Shown: positions 1 through 9,299, numbered from the stretch's first letter. The stretch is DNA of 64,000 bases from Belliella baltica DSM 15883 (GCF_000265405.1 NC_018010.1:1798001-1862000); one strand, 5' to 3'. A program made the numbers and translations. Notes: a model not told the origin generated them from the sequence alone.

Positions 1-473
1 TCAGCTCTTTTGATTTCATCCTCTGAAGCCCCATCTTTTTGCAGTTTTTTCAAAGAGTCATTCGTGTCTTTTCTTACAGTTCTGATACTTACTTTTCCAG
101 ATTCGCATTCAGCTTTAGCCATTTTCACCAATCCTCTTCTTCTCTCTTCTGTCAAAGGAGGAATAGTCAAAATGATAATTTCTCCATTGTTTTGCGGAGC
201 AAGACCCAAGTCAGAATTGACAATTGATCTTTCTATTTCTGAGATCAAGTTTCTTTCCCAAGGCTTGATAGACAAGGTTCTTGCATCAGGAGTAGTCACT
301 GAAGCGACTTGCTGAAGTGGAGTTGGAGCTCCATAATAGTTCACCATTATGCCATCAAGCAAGTTTGGCATTGCTTTTCCAGCGCGTATTTTGACTAATT
401 CCTGGGCAGTGTGATCCACTGCTTTTTGCATAAGTTCTTTTGCTTCGTCTAGGTGCAATTGAATTTCTTCCAT
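1..473 (-). CDS. frr: Ribosome recycling factor, 3' end beyond window
   Basis: Ribosome recycling factor splits post-termination 70S ribosomes together with EF-G. The reverse strand reads MEEIQLHLDEAKELMQKAV and goes on through the family's typical central segments, including VRAGKA-like IRAGKAMPNLLD, YYGAPTPLQQVA, and PPLTEERRRGLVKMAK. About 157 of the usual ~185 residues are visible; the C-terminus lies outside the left edge. The start is the ATG complementing 471-473, 16 bases after pyrH, so the two genes are probably co-transcribed in the order pyrH-frr, an arrangement common across bacteria. No truncation or frameshift is seen in the visible part. Confidence 0.95.
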   Translation of the reverse strand, partial: MEEIQLHLDEAKELMQKAVDHTAQELVKIRAGKAMPNLLDGIMVNYYGAPTPLQQVASVTTPDARTLSIKPWERNLISEIERSIVNSDLGLAPQNNGEIIILTIPPLTEERRRGLVKMAKAECESGKVSIRTVRKDTNDSLKKLQKDGASEDEIKRA

Positions 474-489
474 GATCAGTTTATGTGGA

Positions 490-1200
490 TTATAATGATG
501 TGATTAATGTTCCGATTTCTTCACCTTGAGCCAATTTCATCAAATTTCCGTCTTTATTCATATCAAAAACGATAATTGGAAGGTTGTTTTCTTGGCAAAG
601 TGTAAACGCAGTCATGTCCATAATGTTGAGGTTTTTCTCATAAGCCTCTTGGTATGAAAGTGAGTTGTATTTTGTGGCAGTTTTGTCTTTTTCAGGATCC
701 GCAGTATAAACACCATCAACTCTTGTTCCTTTTAAAACTACTTCTGCTTCAATCTCTATAGCTCTCAAACTGGCAGTAGAATCAGTTGTAAAATATGGAT
801 TTCCGATTCCAGCTCCAAAAATAACGATTCTACCTTTCTCTAAATGTCTGATTGCTCTTCTTCTTATGAAAGGCTCACAAACACTTTCTACTTTAATTCC
901 AGACATCAATCGGGTGTACATGCCGTTTTGTTCAAGAGCGCTTTGAAGTGCCATAGCATTGATTAATGTTGCCAGCATTCCCATGTAATCACCTTGCACT
1001 CTATCGATCCCTGTTTTTTCTGCTTGAACGCCTCTATAGATATTACCTCCTCCGATTACGATGGCGATTTCCACACCAAGGTCTTTCACTTTCTTAATCT
1101 CTTCGGCATACTTTTGCAGTCTATTAGGATCAATTCCGTAATTATCTTCACCCATTAGTGACTCACCGCTCAGTTTTAGTAATATCCTTTTGTACTTCAT
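490..1200 (-). CDS. pyrH: UMP kinase
   Basis: PyrH phosphorylates UMP to UDP with ATP in pyrimidine nucleotide synthesis; it is a cytoplasmic hexamer of the amino-acid-kinase fold. The 236-residue length is normal for the family. Visible signatures are KLSGESLMG near the N-terminus, [10 protein letters not shown] around residue 50 (phosphate-binding glycine loop), the segment [31 protein letters not shown] around 130-150, and [12 protein letters not shown]. The gene is followed by frr after 16 bases. A TATATTTG box on the reverse strand at 1262-1269 is a plausible -7 element, 62 bases upstream of the start. Confidence 0.97.
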   Translation of the reverse strand: MKYKRILLKLSGESLMGEDNYGIDPNRLQKYAEEIKKVKDLGVEIAIVIGGGNIYRGVQAEKTGIDRVQGDYMGMLATLINAMALQSALEQNGMYTRLMSGIKVESVCEPFIRRRAIRHLEKGRIVIFGAGIGNPYFTTDSTASLRAIEIEAEVVLKGTRVDGVYTADPEKDKTATKYNSLSYQEAYEKNLNIMDMTAFTLCQENNLPIIVFDMNKDGNLMKLAQGEEIGTLITSL

Positions 1201-1261
1201 TTTTTGTTTTTATTTGAAAAGTGCAGATTGATTTATAATTTTATGCAAATGATAAATTTGA

Positions 1262-1269
1262 CAAATATA
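1262..1269 (-). promoter_or_regulatory. Candidate -7 box for pyrH-frr
   Basis: The reverse strand reads TATATTTG, an exact match to the Bacteroidetes TAnnTTTG element. The -33 region about 20 bases upstream reads TTTAG rather than TTTG, so the match is only half complete. No other start between pyrH and the biotin carrier gene explains it. Confidence 0.45.
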
Positions 1270-1302
1270 AACGCTTCATTCTAGAATTCTAAAGAAGAAT
1301 CT

Positions 1303-1797
1303 TTAAAATTGAATAAGAACTTGGTTTTTCTCCACACTATCACCTTTTTTGATTTTGATGGTTTTAACTGTTCCGTCGCCTGGTGATTTGATGATATTCT
1401 CCATTTTCATGGCTTCCAAAATAAGTACTGGATCTCCTTTTTTTACCACATCACCTTCACTCACTTTGATATCAAAAATAAGCCCTGGCATTGGAGCTTT
1501 GATTTCTTTGGCAAGATTTCCTTTGAGGGTATTCATCCCTAGCTTTTCTAAAAGTAAATCAAATTTATCCTGCATTTTAACCGTCGCTGGCTTGTTGTTT
1601 AATTTCAGAGTGACAGTTTTTTCTTCGGAGTTTACACTGACCACTTCCAAGTTAAAAGACTTGCCTTCCTGGATAATATGGTAGAATTTCTCGCTTGTTT
1701 TTTTGAAGTCCCAAATCAATATTTCTTCATTAACAATAATGGAGTCTCCTGATTTTTCTACTTTTATTGCTGACTTATCGATGCTTACTGAATACAT
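1303..1797 (-). CDS. Biotin carboxyl carrier (biotin/lipoyl-attachment) protein
   Basis: This 164-residue protein ends in a classic biotinyl domain: APMPGLIFDIKVSEGD from about residue 101 and EAMKMEN, whose Lys131 is the predicted biotinylation site. It would carry CO2 between a biotin carboxylase and a carboxyltransferase. The long non-domain N-terminal half and the APMPG type of domain resemble the carrier subunit of acyl-CoA or pyruvate/methylmalonyl-type carboxylases more than AccB of fatty acid synthesis. No carboxylase or carboxyltransferase gene lies beside it, so its partners must be encoded elsewhere. It is divergent from the M1 peptidase gene, with only 49 bases between the two start codons. 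Confidence 0.85.
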   Translation of the reverse strand: MYSVSIDKSAIKVEKSGDSIIVNEEILIWDFKKTSEKFYHIIQEGKSFNLEVVSVNSEEKTVTLKLNNKPATVKMQDKFDLLLEKLGMNTLKGNLAKEIKAPMPGLIFDIKVSEGDVVKKGDPVLILEAMKMENIIKSPGDGTVKTIKIKKGDSVEKNQVLIQF

Positions 1798-1846
1798 TTC
1801 TTTTATTTTGCGTCAATATACGATTAATGTTTAAAATGCTCTTTTT

Positions 1847-4447
1847 ATGAAAACCCAATATATAAAGCTATTTCCATTTCTTCTTTTTCTGATTTTCTCT
1901 GCTTGTAAAGGTAATAAAAACTTGTCCAAAGAAAATAATCCAGTTCAAGATACCATTTCCATAAATGACGAAAATGACAAGGCATTTTCAGCTGAATTAT
2001 TAAAACTGAAAGAGAATAGAATAGCACAATATAAACCTTCAAGAACAAGAGATTTTGATCTGATTCATACTGACTTAAACTTGTCATTTGACTATGAAAA
2101 GGAGTGGGTTTTTGGAGAGGCACTGTTGACATTAAAGCCATATTTTTATACTCAAAATCAGTTGGTTTTAGATGCAAAGGATTTTGATATCCACTCTATT
2201 AAATTGATTAATGGTGTTGAAGAAATCGAATTAAACTATCGATATGATACTCAAAAATTGAGGGCTTATCTTCCTAAAAATTTCACTTCAAATGATACCC
2301 TTAAAGTCGCAATAAAATACACTGCAAAGCCTAATGAAAATCCAAAATCAGGAAGTGAAGCAATCACTGATACGAAGGGACTGTATTTCATAAATTCTTC
2401 TGGAGAAGGAGATAAGCCAATACAAATTTGGACACAAGGTGAGACAGAACACAACTCAAAATGGTTTCCGACTTTGGACACGCCAAATGAAAGAGCAACA
2501 CAAGAAATTAAGCTTACAGTTGATCGAAAATTCAGAACAATAAGCAATGGTGAACTCCTTGATTCCAAAGAAAACGATAATGGAACAAGAACTGACCACT
2601 GGAATATGAATCTTCCTCACGCGCCTTATTTGGCGGCGGTGATTGTGGGCGATTTTGTTGAGATTATGGATTCTTGGGAGGACATTCAAGTGAATTATTA
2701 TGTGGAAGAGACGTTTGCCGAAGGGGCAAAGACAGTATTTAAGAATACTCCAGAGATGATTGGCTTTTTCTCAAAATTACTGGGTGTGCGATATCCTTGG
2801 CAGAAATATGATCAAGTAGTGGTTAGGGATTTTGTGTCAGGAGCAATGGAAAATACCACAATTTCCGTATTCATGGAGGAACTTAACCTTACCGAAAGAG
2901 AAGCAATTGATAGTGAATGGGATGGGATCATTGCGCACGAGCTTTTTCATCAATGGTTTGGAAATTATGTTACCACTGAATCTTGGGCAAACTTAACGCT
3001 GAACGAAGCTTTTGCTAACTACTCAGAATACCTTTGGTATGAATATAAAGAAGGGTTAGATGATGCTGACCTCCATCATATTTCTGAGATGGAGCAATAT
3101 TTTGATGAAGCTACAGAAAAGCAGGTTGATTTAATTCGTTTTTATCATGAAGATTCAGAAGAAATGTTTGATAGTCATTCTTATGCTAAAGGTGGTAGAA
3201 TTCTTCACATGTTAAGAAAAAATATTGGGGATGAAGCGTTTTTCAAAGCTTTAAATTTATATCTGACAACACATGCCTATTCAAGCGTAGAAGCGCATGA
3301 CCTTCGACTGGCTTTTGAGAAAGTGACAGGCATGGATTTAAATTGGTTCTTTGATCAATGGTTTTTTGCTTCTGGGCATCCGATTTTGGAGTATGAAGTG
3401 GATTACAGCGAAAGGACAAATCTCCTATTGACAGTTTCACAAAATCAAAATTTACAAACTACGCCACTGTATAAAATTCCATTTAAAGTAAGTTGGTATG
3501 TAGATGGGGAAAGATTTGAAAAAGAATTTTTGCTCGATCAAGGAAGGCAACAATTTGCTATTGAAAATGCTAATCCTGTTTACGCTCTTTATTTTGATGA
3601 AAAATTAGAATTACTAGCAGAAAAGAAAAGTGCTCGAGGAGCTGAACATTTCTTAAGACAATTTGAACGCAGTCAATTTGGGATTTCGAGGTATGAAGCA
3701 CTTGATAGCTTGGGGACAAGTTTCACAGATCATGAAGAATATCCAAAAATTGTCTCAGCTGCTATAAAAGATTCTTTTTGGTCTATCCGAGAGCTTGCCC
3801 TTCTTCAGATTGCTCGAAACCCAGATTTGATCATGCAAATCAAAGGTTTGGAAGAAATCTTATATGCGATGGCAGAAAATGATGAACAGCATACAGTTAG
3901 AACAGGAGCAGTAGAATTATTATCTTCTATAGACCCTGATAAATATTCAAGCTCATTTTTACGTTGGATGAATCACCCATCCTATTATGTCGCGGGTGCA
4001 GCTTTGAGCGCTTATTTAGAAAGTGAAAATAATTTGAATCGGTCTGAAATAGCTCAAAGATTCGAAGAAGAAGATAATATTAGAATAGTTGTAGCGCTTG
4101 CAGATTACTTTATCACCGAAAATCAAGATTCACAGAGCAATTGGTTCCATAACAAACTTAAGAGTATGTCAGGCCAATCTTTATATTATTTTTTAGGGTA
4201 CTATGGAGATTACTTTGCTAAAAATCAAATTGAGGAAGAAAGTAATATCGCTGTTGAAAACTTATACGAAATTGGCTTGAAAAGCCAAGCCAATTATATC
4301 AGAGCTGCAGCCTTTCAATCCTTGTTTGGATTTGTAGATGAAGAGGGGGTTTTGGAAAAAATCAAGGAATTGTATGAAAAAGAGACAGATGCAGATGCAA
4401 AAAGATACAAGGAATATTACCTTTCTCCCTACCTCGAGAAAAATTAA
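1847..4447 (+). CDS. M1-family zinc aminopeptidase, lipoprotein
   Basis: An 866-residue zinc metallopeptidase of the aminopeptidase N family. The N-terminus has a signal sequence ending in the lipobox FSAC, which predicts a lipid-anchored envelope protein. The exopeptidase motif GAMEN is followed by HELFHQ (zinc ligands His364 and His368, catalytic Glu365) and the third ligand Glu387 in NEAF, so the active site is complete. The C-terminal third is helical and HEAT-like, as in other M1 enzymes. It probably trims N-terminal residues from peptides taken up by the cell. The gene stands alone: the upstream gene is divergent and a tRNA promoter follows. Substrate preference cannot be read from the sequence. 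Confidence 0.93.
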   Translation: MKTQYIKLFPFLLFLIFSACKGNKNLSKENNPVQDTISINDENDKAFSAELLKLKENRIAQYKPSRTRDFDLIHTDLNLSFDYEKEWVFGEALLTLKPYFYTQNQLVLDAKDFDIHSIKLINGVEEIELNYRYDTQKLRAYLPKNFTSNDTLKVAIKYTAKPNENPKSGSEAITDTKGLYFINSSGEGDKPIQIWTQGETEHNSKWFPTLDTPNERATQEIKLTVDRKFRTISNGELLDSKENDNGTRTDHWNMNLPHAPYLAAVIVGDFVEIMDSWEDIQVNYYVEETFAEGAKTVFKNTPEMIGFFSKLLGVRYPWQKYDQVVVRDFVSGAMENTTISVFMEELNLTEREAIDSEWDGIIAHELFHQWFGNYVTTESWANLTLNEAFANYSEYLWYEYKEGLDDADLHHISEMEQYFDEATEKQVDLIRFYHEDSEEMFDSHSYAKGGRILHMLRKNIGDEAFFKALNLYLTTHAYSSVEAHDLRLAFEKVTGMDLNWFFDQWFFASGHPILEYEVDYSERTNLLLTVSQNQNLQTTPLYKIPFKVSWYVDGERFEKEFLLDQGRQQFAIENANPVYALYFDEKLELLAEKKSARGAEHFLRQFERSQFGISRYEALDSLGTSFTDHEEYPKIVSAAIKDSFWSIRELALLQIARNPDLIMQIKGLEEILYAMAENDEQHTVRTGAVELLSSIDPDKYSSSFLRWMNHPSYYVAGAALSAYLESENNLNRSEIAQRFEEEDNIRIVVALADYFITENQDSQSNWFHNKLKSMSGQSLYYFLGYYGDYFAKNQIEEESNIAVENLYEIGLKSQANYIRAAAFQSLFGFVDEEGVLEKIKELYEKETDADAKRYKEYYLSPYLEKN

Positions 4448-4511
4448 TTGGTTGATTTCGACAAGTTTAATTTGAACTTTAAAAAAAAGCTAAGAAAAAA
4501 AATAGTATAAT

Positions 4512-4542
4512 TTTGAATGTTAGAGAAAAGGGTATAATTTTG
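4512..4542 (+). promoter_or_regulatory. Promoter of the tRNA-Tyr/Gly/Thr-tuf unit
   Basis: TTTG at 4512-4515, a 19-base spacer, and TAATTTTG at 4535-4542 match both boxes of the Bacteroidetes sigma-ABfr promoter. The predicted start of transcription is about 50 bases before tRNA-Tyr, and no terminator separates the three tRNAs from tuf. Confidence 0.75.
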
Positions 4543-4599
4543 CCATCCGTTAAGACAAGAAAAAGCTGAACAAGCTTCAAAATCTTAGCAAAATCAGTT

Positions 4600-4682
4600 G
4601 GGGGAATACCAAAGCGGCCAACTGGGACGGACTGTAAATCCGTTGACTTATGTCTTCACAGGTTCGAATCCTGTTTCCCCCA
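4600..4682 (+). tRNA. tRNA-Tyr (GTA)
   Basis: An 83-base cloverleaf with acceptor stem GGGGGAA/TTCCCCC and discriminator A. The anticodon loop reads CTGTAAA with GTA at 4634-4636, there is a long class II variable arm, and the T arm holds GGTTCGAATCC. No CCA is encoded. It is the first gene of the tRNA-tuf unit. Confidence 0.97.
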
Positions 4683-4733
4683 CATTGCGTTATTGTCAAA
4701 ATTTTCATTACTTTTGCAATCACGTATTTAAAA

Positions 4734-4806
4734 GCGGGAGTAGCTCAGTTGGTAGAGCGGCAGCCTTCCAAGCTGCAGGTCGCGGGTTCGAGCCTCGTCT
4801 CCCGCT
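4734..4806 (+). tRNA. tRNA-Gly (TCC)
   Basis: A 73-base cloverleaf with acceptor stem GCGGGAG/CTCCCGC and discriminator T. The anticodon stem GCAGC/GCTGC holds a loop with TCC at 4767-4769. The D arm (AGCTCAGTTGGTAGAGC) and T arm (GGGTTCGAGCC) are canonical. CCA is not encoded. Confidence 0.97.
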
Positions 4807-4837
4807 CTATGCTTTTATATAGCATCGAGTGTTAACA

Positions 4838-4909
4838 GCCGACGTAGCTCAGGGGTAGAGTACTTCCTTGGTAAGGAAGGGGTCACGGGTTCAAATCCCG
4901 TCGTTGGCT
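4838..4909 (+). tRNA. tRNA-Thr (GGT)
   Basis: A 72-base cloverleaf with acceptor stem GCCGACG/CGTTGGC (one G-T pair) and discriminator T. The anticodon stem CTTCC/GGAAG holds a loop with GGT at 4870-4872. The T arm reads CGGGTTCAAATCCCG. It lies 67 bases before tuf, the common tRNA-Thr-tuf arrangement. Confidence 0.97.
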
Positions 4910-4976
4910 CAGAACATTAGAAAATAAGTAAAAAAAATAAATTTATATCTTTAACTAAAACAGAGGATTTTCACGC

Positions 4977-6164
4977 ATGGCAAAAGCAACCTTTGACCGT
5001 TCCAAACCGCACGTTAATATCGGTACGATTGGTCACGTAGACCATGGAAAGACAACTTTGACTGCTGCCATTACTACAGTATTGGCCAGAAAAGGTCTTT
5101 CTGAACTAAGAGATTTCTCTTCTATCGACAACGCTCCAGAAGAAAAAGAAAGAGGTATCACTATCAATACTTCACACGTTGAGTATCAAACTGAAAAGAG
5201 ACACTACGCTCACGTAGATTGTCCAGGTCACGCTGATTATGTGAAGAACATGGTAACTGGTGCTGCTCAGATGGATGGCGCTATTCTAGTAGTAGCCGCA
5301 ACTGACGGACCAATGCCTCAAACTAGAGAGCATATCCTTCTTGCTCGTCAGGTAGGTGTACCAGCACTTGTTGTATTCTTGAACAAAGTGGATTTGGTAG
5401 ATGACCCTGAACTTCTTGAACTTGTAGAAATGGAAGTAAGAGAACTGTTATCTTTTTATGATTTTGATGGTGATAACATCCCAGTTATTTCTGGATCTGC
5501 TCTAGGTGGATTAGAAGGTAACGAAAAATGGATGGATAAAATCATGGAATTAATGGACGCAGTTGATGAGTTCATTCCAATTCCAGAGCGTCTTGTTGAC
5601 AAAGATTTCTTGATGCCTGTTGAAGATGTTTTCTCGATCACTGGTCGTGGAACTGTAGCAACTGGTAGAATTGAAAGAGGTGTAATCAACTCAGGCGATC
5701 CAGTAGACATTATCGGTATGGGTGCTGAAGGCTTAAAGTCTACAGTTACTGGTGTTGAAATGTTCCGTAAAATCCTTGATAGAGGTGAAGCAGGTGATAA
5801 CGTAGGTCTTTTGTTGAGAGGTATTGAAAAGTCTCAAATCAAGAGAGGTATGATTATCTGTAAGCCAGGTTCTGTGAAGCCACACGCTCACTTCAAGGCT
5901 GAAGTTTACGTTCTTTCGAAAGAAGAAGGTGGACGTCATACTCCATTCTTCAACAAATATCGTCCACAGTTCTACTTAAGAACAACTGACGTAACTGGTG
6001 AGATCAAACTTCCAGAGGGTGTTGAAATGGTTATGCCAGGTGATAACGTTACAATCGAAGTAAACTTATTGAATAAAGTTGCCCTTGAGAAAGGCTTACG
6101 TTTTGCTATCCGTGAGGGTGGTAGAACAGTAGGTGCTGGTCAGGTAACTGAAATTCTTGACTAA
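4977..6164 (+). CDS. tuf: Elongation factor Tu
   Basis: EF-Tu is the GTPase that brings aminoacyl-tRNA to the ribosomal A site. The 395 residues match the usual length. The P loop GHVDHGKT is at residues 19-26, followed by DCPGHADY and NKVD, and then domains 2 and 3, ending AGQVTEILD. It follows three tRNA genes without a terminator and ends at a strong hairpin, so it is probably made from the tRNA promoter. It is separated from fusA, which is in the str unit further down; this is the only tuf copy in the window. Confidence 0.99.
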   Translation: MAKATFDRSKPHVNIGTIGHVDHGKTTLTAAITTVLARKGLSELRDFSSIDNAPEEKERGITINTSHVEYQTEKRHYAHVDCPGHADYVKNMVTGAAQMDGAILVVAATDGPMPQTREHILLARQVGVPALVVFLNKVDLVDDPELLELVEMEVRELLSFYDFDGDNIPVISGSALGGLEGNEKWMDKIMELMDAVDEFIPIPERLVDKDFLMPVEDVFSITGRGTVATGRIERGVINSGDPVDIIGMGAEGLKSTVTGVEMFRKILDRGEAGDNVGLLLRGIEKSQIKRGMIICKPGSVKPHAHFKAEVYVLSKEEGGRHTPFFNKYRPQFYLRTTDVTGEIKLPEGVEMVMPGDNVTIEVNLLNKVALEKGLRFAIREGGRTVGAGQVTEILD

Positions 6165-6188
6165 TCACTAAGATTATTACATATTAGC

Positions 6189-6230
6189 AAATGCGATCTT
6201 GAATTATTTTTCGGGATCGCATTTGTTTCT
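6189..6230 (+). terminator. Terminator after tuf
   Basis: A perfect 10-base stem, AAATGCGATC at 6189-6198 pairing with GATCGCATTT at 6215-6224, follows tuf and is succeeded by a T-rich stretch (GTTTCTT). The right arm also carries the TTTG of the next promoter, so ending of the tuf unit and start of the tRNA-Trp unit share the same bases. Confidence 0.75.
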
Positions 6231-6253
6231 TATTCCAATTATTTCTACCTTTG
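6222..6253 (+). promoter_or_regulatory. Promoter of the tRNA-Trp-secE-nusG-rpl unit
   Basis: TTTG at 6222-6225, a 20-base spacer and TACCTTTG at 6246-6253 fit both consensus boxes. The -7 box lies 28 bases before tRNA-Trp, and no terminator intervenes before secE and nusG. Confidence 0.75.
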
Positions 6254-6280
6254 CGTTCCTTTTAGGAACCAAAAAATCCT

Positions 6281-6351
6281 ACGGGCATAGTTCAATGGCA
6301 GAATAGCGGTCTCCAAAACCGTTGATGGGAGTTCGAATCTCTCTGCCCGTG
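6281..6351 (+). tRNA. tRNA-Trp (CCA)
   Basis: A 71-base cloverleaf with acceptor stem ACGGGCA/TGCCCGT and discriminator G, as expected for tRNA-Trp. The anticodon loop CTCCAAA has CCA at 6313-6315. The T arm reads GGAGTTCGAATCTC. It lies 18 bases upstream of secE, the standard tRNA-Trp-secE-nusG order. Confidence 0.97.
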
Positions 6352-6369
6352 CAACAAGAAAGTAAAACC

Positions 6370-6558
6370 ATGAATATCAAAAACTTTGTCGTTGAATCTA
6401 TAGATGAAATGAAGAACAAGGTCACCTGGCCTTCACATTCGTTTTTACAAAACAGTGCTGTTTTGGTCATCGTCGCATCCTTAATCTTTTCTTTACTAAT
6501 AGGAGTAATTGATTTGGGTTTTGAAAATTTGATGACTTGGTTTTATGATTTATTTTAA
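6370..6558 (+). CDS. secE: Preprotein translocase subunit SecE
   Basis: SecE clamps SecY in the inner-membrane SecYEG protein channel. The 62-residue form here is the short, single-membrane-span type: an amphipathic segment with the conserved [10 protein letters not shown], then a hydrophobic helix (residues ~28-50). The frame is open upstream through the tRNA, but the ATG at 6370 gives the conserved [15 protein letters not shown]-terminus and avoids overlap with tRNA-Trp, so I chose it. nusG follows after 17 bases, as in most bacteria. Confidence 0.93.
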   Translation: MNIKNFVVESIDEMKNKVTWPSHSFLQNSAVLVIVASLIFSLLIGVIDLGFENLMTWFYDLF

Positions 6559-6575
6559 TTGAATTAAAATTACTG

Positions 6576-7133
6576 ATGGCTGAACATAAGTGGTATGTAC
6601 TTAGGGTGGTAGCAGGACAAGAGAAAAAGACTAAAGCTTATTTAGACAATGAAATTGTTCGTCAAAAACTAGAGGATTATATTCCTGAAGTTTTGATACC
6701 TTCCGAAAAAGTTTACGAAATGCGTAATGGCAAAAAGAGAGTCAGAGATAGAAATTTCTTTCCTGGCTACGTTTTAGTCAATGCGGATTTGACACATGGG
6801 GAAGCTAATCACGTAATTACAAGTATTCCGGGTGTAATCGGTTTCTTAGGGTCAAACCAAGGGGGGGCTTCCAAAACCCCTGAGCCATTACGTCAGTCAG
6901 AAATCAATAGAATCTTAGGACGAGTTGAAGAGATTGATGAGTTTGCAGAGAAATTAGATACTCCATTTATAGTTGGAGAGACCGTAAAAGTAATGGACGG
7001 TCCTTTCAGTGGATTCGCGGGTACAATAGAAGAGGTGTTTGAAGATAAAAAGAAATTGAATGTTATGGTCAAAATCTTTGGACGAAACACCCCTGTAGAG
7101 TTAAACTTTATACAAGTAGAAAAACAAGACTAG
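6576..7133 (+). CDS. nusG: Transcription termination/antitermination factor NusG
   Basis: NusG binds RNA polymerase and links it to Rho or the ribosome. The 185 residues contain an NGN domain starting [13 protein letters not shown] and the segment FFPGYVLV, then a C-terminal KOW domain ([22 protein letters not shown], about residues 130-155). Length and layout are normal. It sits between secE and rplK, three bases before the latter, and so is translated with the ribosomal proteins. Confidence 0.97.
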   Translation: MAEHKWYVLRVVAGQEKKTKAYLDNEIVRQKLEDYIPEVLIPSEKVYEMRNGKKRVRDRNFFPGYVLVNADLTHGEANHVITSIPGVIGFLGSNQGGASKTPEPLRQSEINRILGRVEEIDEFAEKLDTPFIVGETVKVMDGPFSGFAGTIEEVFEDKKKLNVMVKIFGRNTPVELNFIQVEKQD

Positions 7134-7136
7134 GAA

Positions 7137-7580
7137 ATGGCTAAGGAAATCACTGGTTATGTGAAATTACAGGTGAAAGGTGGCCAGGCAAATCCATCGC
7201 CTCCAGTAGGTCCAGCCCTTGGTTCAAAAGGGTTGAACATTATGGAGTTCTGTAAGCAATTCAATGCTAGAACCCAAGATAAAATGGGATCTGTGTTGCC
7301 TGTTTTGATTACTGTTTACTCTGACAAATCTTTTGACTTTGTAGTAAAAACTCCTCCAGCAGCAAATATGCTAATCGAGGCGGCAAAAATCAAAGGTGGT
7401 TCGTCAGAACCAAACAGGAAAAAAGTAGGATCTGTTACTTGGGATCAAGTAAAAGAAATTGCTGAGGTGAAAATGCCTGATTTAAATGCTTTCAAAATAG
7501 AGTCTGCAATGAGAATGATTGCAGGTACTGCTAGAAGCATGGGTATCACAGTATCTGGAAAAGCTCCTTGGGAGGAATAA
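7137..7580 (+). CDS. rplK: 50S ribosomal protein L11
   Basis: L11 forms the GTPase-associated centre with 23S rRNA helices 43/44 and L10-L12. The 147 residues start with [23 protein letters not shown], the proline-rich N-terminal domain that binds thiostrepton and release factors, and end in the rRNA-binding C-terminal domain (GTARSMGI motif). rplA follows after 10 bases. In the L11-L1 pair of many bacteria L1 controls translation of both; no clear L1-binding mimic was identified here by eye. Confidence 0.98.
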   Translation: MAKEITGYVKLQVKGGQANPSPPVGPALGSKGLNIMEFCKQFNARTQDKMGSVLPVLITVYSDKSFDFVVKTPPAANMLIEAAKIKGGSSEPNRKKVGSVTWDQVKEIAEVKMPDLNAFKIESAMRMIAGTARSMGITVSGKAPWEE

Positions 7581-7590
7581 AATAAACACT

Positions 7591-8289
7591 ATGGCTAAGT
7601 TAACAAAAAAGCAAAAAGAAGCTCTTTCTAAGTACGACGCAAGCCAACAGTACTCCCTAGAAGAAGCTTCTTCAATTGTGAAGCAAATCACTAACACTAA
7701 ATTTGATGCTTCTATAGATCTTGACGTTCGATTGGGCGTAGATCCTAGAAAAGCAGATCAAATGGTAAGAGGAGTAGTTGCATTGCCGCATGGTACAGGC
7801 AAAGATGTTAAGGTTTTGGTACTTTGTACCCCTGACAAAGAAGCTGAAGCTAAAGAGGCAGGTGCAGACTATGTTGGATTAGACGACTATATTGCTAAGA
7901 TCGAGGGCGGTTGGACTGACATTGATGTCATCATAACAATGCCAAACGTAATGGCTAAAGTTGGTAGATTAGGTAGGGTTTTGGGACCTAGAGGCTTGAT
8001 GCCTAACCCAAAATCAGGAACAGTAACTTTAGAAGTTGGAAAAGCTGTTAAGGAAGTAAAAGCTGGTAAGATTGATTTCAAAGTAGATAAATTTGGAATT
8101 ATTCATGCTGGTATTGGTAAGGCTTCATTTACACCTGAGCAAATTCAGGAAAATGCAAAAGAGCTCATCAATACGATTTCTAAGCTGAAGCCAACTTCAT
8201 CAAAAGGAACCTATTTCAGAAGTATTCATTTGTCAAGCACAATGTCTCCTGGAATTATTGTAGATAAAGGTAGTATTCAAGGAATTTAA
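7591..8289 (+). CDS. rplA: 50S ribosomal protein L1
   Basis: L1 builds the mobile L1 stalk near the E site and in many species represses its own operon. The 232 residues carry the family signature around [21 protein letters not shown] (split by the usual glycine-rich turn) and the start [16 protein letters not shown]. The reading frame stays open 72 bases upstream inside rplK, but the ATG at 7591 matches the usual N-terminus and length, so the longer form is rejected. It is two bases from rplJ. Confidence 0.97.
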   Translation: MAKLTKKQKEALSKYDASQQYSLEEASSIVKQITNTKFDASIDLDVRLGVDPRKADQMVRGVVALPHGTGKDVKVLVLCTPDKEAEAKEAGADYVGLDDYIAKIEGGWTDIDVIITMPNVMAKVGRLGRVLGPRGLMPNPKSGTVTLEVGKAVKEVKAGKIDFKVDKFGIIHAGIGKASFTPEQIQENAKELINTISKLKPTSSKGTYFRSIHLSSTMSPGIIVDKGSIQGI

Positions 8290-8291
8290 TC

Positions 8292-8828
8292 ATGACTAGA
8301 GACGAAAAAAGAGAAATAATCGAAAGTCTTACCGAGAAATTCAGAGAAAACCCGTATTTCTACATTACTAATGCTTCAGGTTTTAATGTTGCTCAGGTAA
8401 ATGCTTTCAGAAGAGCTTGTTTTGAAAAGGGTGTAGAATATAAGGTTTATAAAAATACACTAATTGCGAAAGCATTAGAAAACCTTGATGGAGACTATGC
8501 TAAATTTTCAGAAGCTACTCTAAAAGGCTTTTCAGGTATCGTATTTTCAAAAGAAATTGGAAATCTTCCTGCAAAAGTAATTCTTGATTTCAGAAAGAAA
8601 CAAGGTAAGAAAGAAACAAGACCAGTTTTCAAAGGTGCGTATATAGATTCTGATGTTTTCATCGGAGAGAATCAACTAGAAATGTTGTCAACTCTTAAAT
8701 CTAAAAACGAACTCTTGGGAGATGTTATTGGTCTTCTTCAATCACCGGCAAAAAATCTTATCTCTGCCCTTCAGTATGGACAGAATACAGTTGCAGGTCT
8801 TGTTAAGACACTCTCTGAAAAAGAATAA
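8292..8828 (+). CDS. rplJ: 50S ribosomal protein L10
   Basis: L10 anchors the L7/L12 dimers to the ribosome. The 178-residue protein starts with TRDEKREIIESLTEKF and has the conserved block YKVYKNTLIAKAL in the rRNA-binding half; the C-terminal helix that receives L7/L12 follows. Normal length. It lies between rplA and rplL; in the family L10-L12 complexes usually repress translation of rplJ-rplL. Confidence 0.96.
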   Translation: MTRDEKREIIESLTEKFRENPYFYITNASGFNVAQVNAFRRACFEKGVEYKVYKNTLIAKALENLDGDYAKFSEATLKGFSGIVFSKEIGNLPAKVILDFRKKQGKKETRPVFKGAYIDSDVFIGENQLEMLSTLKSKNELLGDVIGLLQSPAKNLISALQYGQNTVAGLVKTLSEKE

Positions 8829-8879
8829 TCATAATCATCAAATCAATTAGTTAAAAACAACAATTTAAATATTAATACA

Positions 8880-9260
8880 ATGGCAGATCTTAAACAACTT
8901 GCTGATCAGTTGGTAAACTTGACTGTAAAAGAAGTAAAAGAATTGGCTGATATTTTGAAAGACGAGTATGGTATCGAACCTGCTGCGGCTGGCGCTGTAA
9001 TGGTAGCTGGTGGTGCTGCTGGTGATGCTGGTGCTGCTGAAGAAGAAAAAACAGCTTTCGATGTAATCCTTAAAGCTGCAGGTGGTCAGAAACTAGCTGT
9101 AGTTAAGCTTGTGAAAGAATTGACTGGTCTTGGCTTGAAAGAAGCAAAAGAACTAGTTGATAGCGCTCCTAAAGCTGTTAAAGAAGGAATTGCTAAAGAC
9201 GAAGCAGAAGCTTTGAAAAAGTCTCTTGAAGAGGCTGGAGCTGAAGTTGAAGTTAAGTAA
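8880..9260 (+). CDS. rplL: 50S ribosomal protein L7/L12
   Basis: L7/L12 is the multicopy stalk protein that recruits the translational GTPases. The 126 residues show the N-terminal dimerisation helix, an Ala/Gly-rich hinge (residues ~35-58), and the globular C-terminal domain with [17 protein letters not shown] and [20 protein letters not shown]. It is the last ribosomal gene before rpoB and is followed by two hairpins that can limit read-through, which would give more L12 than polymerase. Confidence 0.98.
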   Translation: MADLKQLADQLVNLTVKEVKELADILKDEYGIEPAAAGAVMVAGGAAGDAGAAEEEKTAFDVILKAAGGQKLAVVKLVKELTGLGLKEAKELVDSAPKAVKEGIAKDEAEALKKSLEEAGAEVEVK

Positions 9261-9267
9261 TTTGAAT

Positions 9268-9290
9268 AACCTTTACAGCTTGTAAAGGTT
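9268..9290 (+). promoter_or_regulatory. First hairpin after rplL
   Basis: AACCTTTACA at 9268-9277 and TGTAAAGGTT at 9281-9290 form a perfect 10-base stem with a three-base loop. It has no T tract, so it may protect the 3' end of the rplL message or be a processing site rather than a terminator. It sits directly before the terminator-like hairpin. Confidence 0.5.
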
Positions 9291-9299
9291 ATAGTATTA

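Noticed and set aside
4598..4835. Two open frames of 61-74 codons over tRNA-Tyr and tRNA-Gly
   Set aside because: They lie on top of well-formed tRNA genes and have no family resemblance.
7519..7590. Longer N-terminus of rplA
   Set aside because: The extension lies inside rplK, and [12 protein letters not shown] at 7591 matches the family start.
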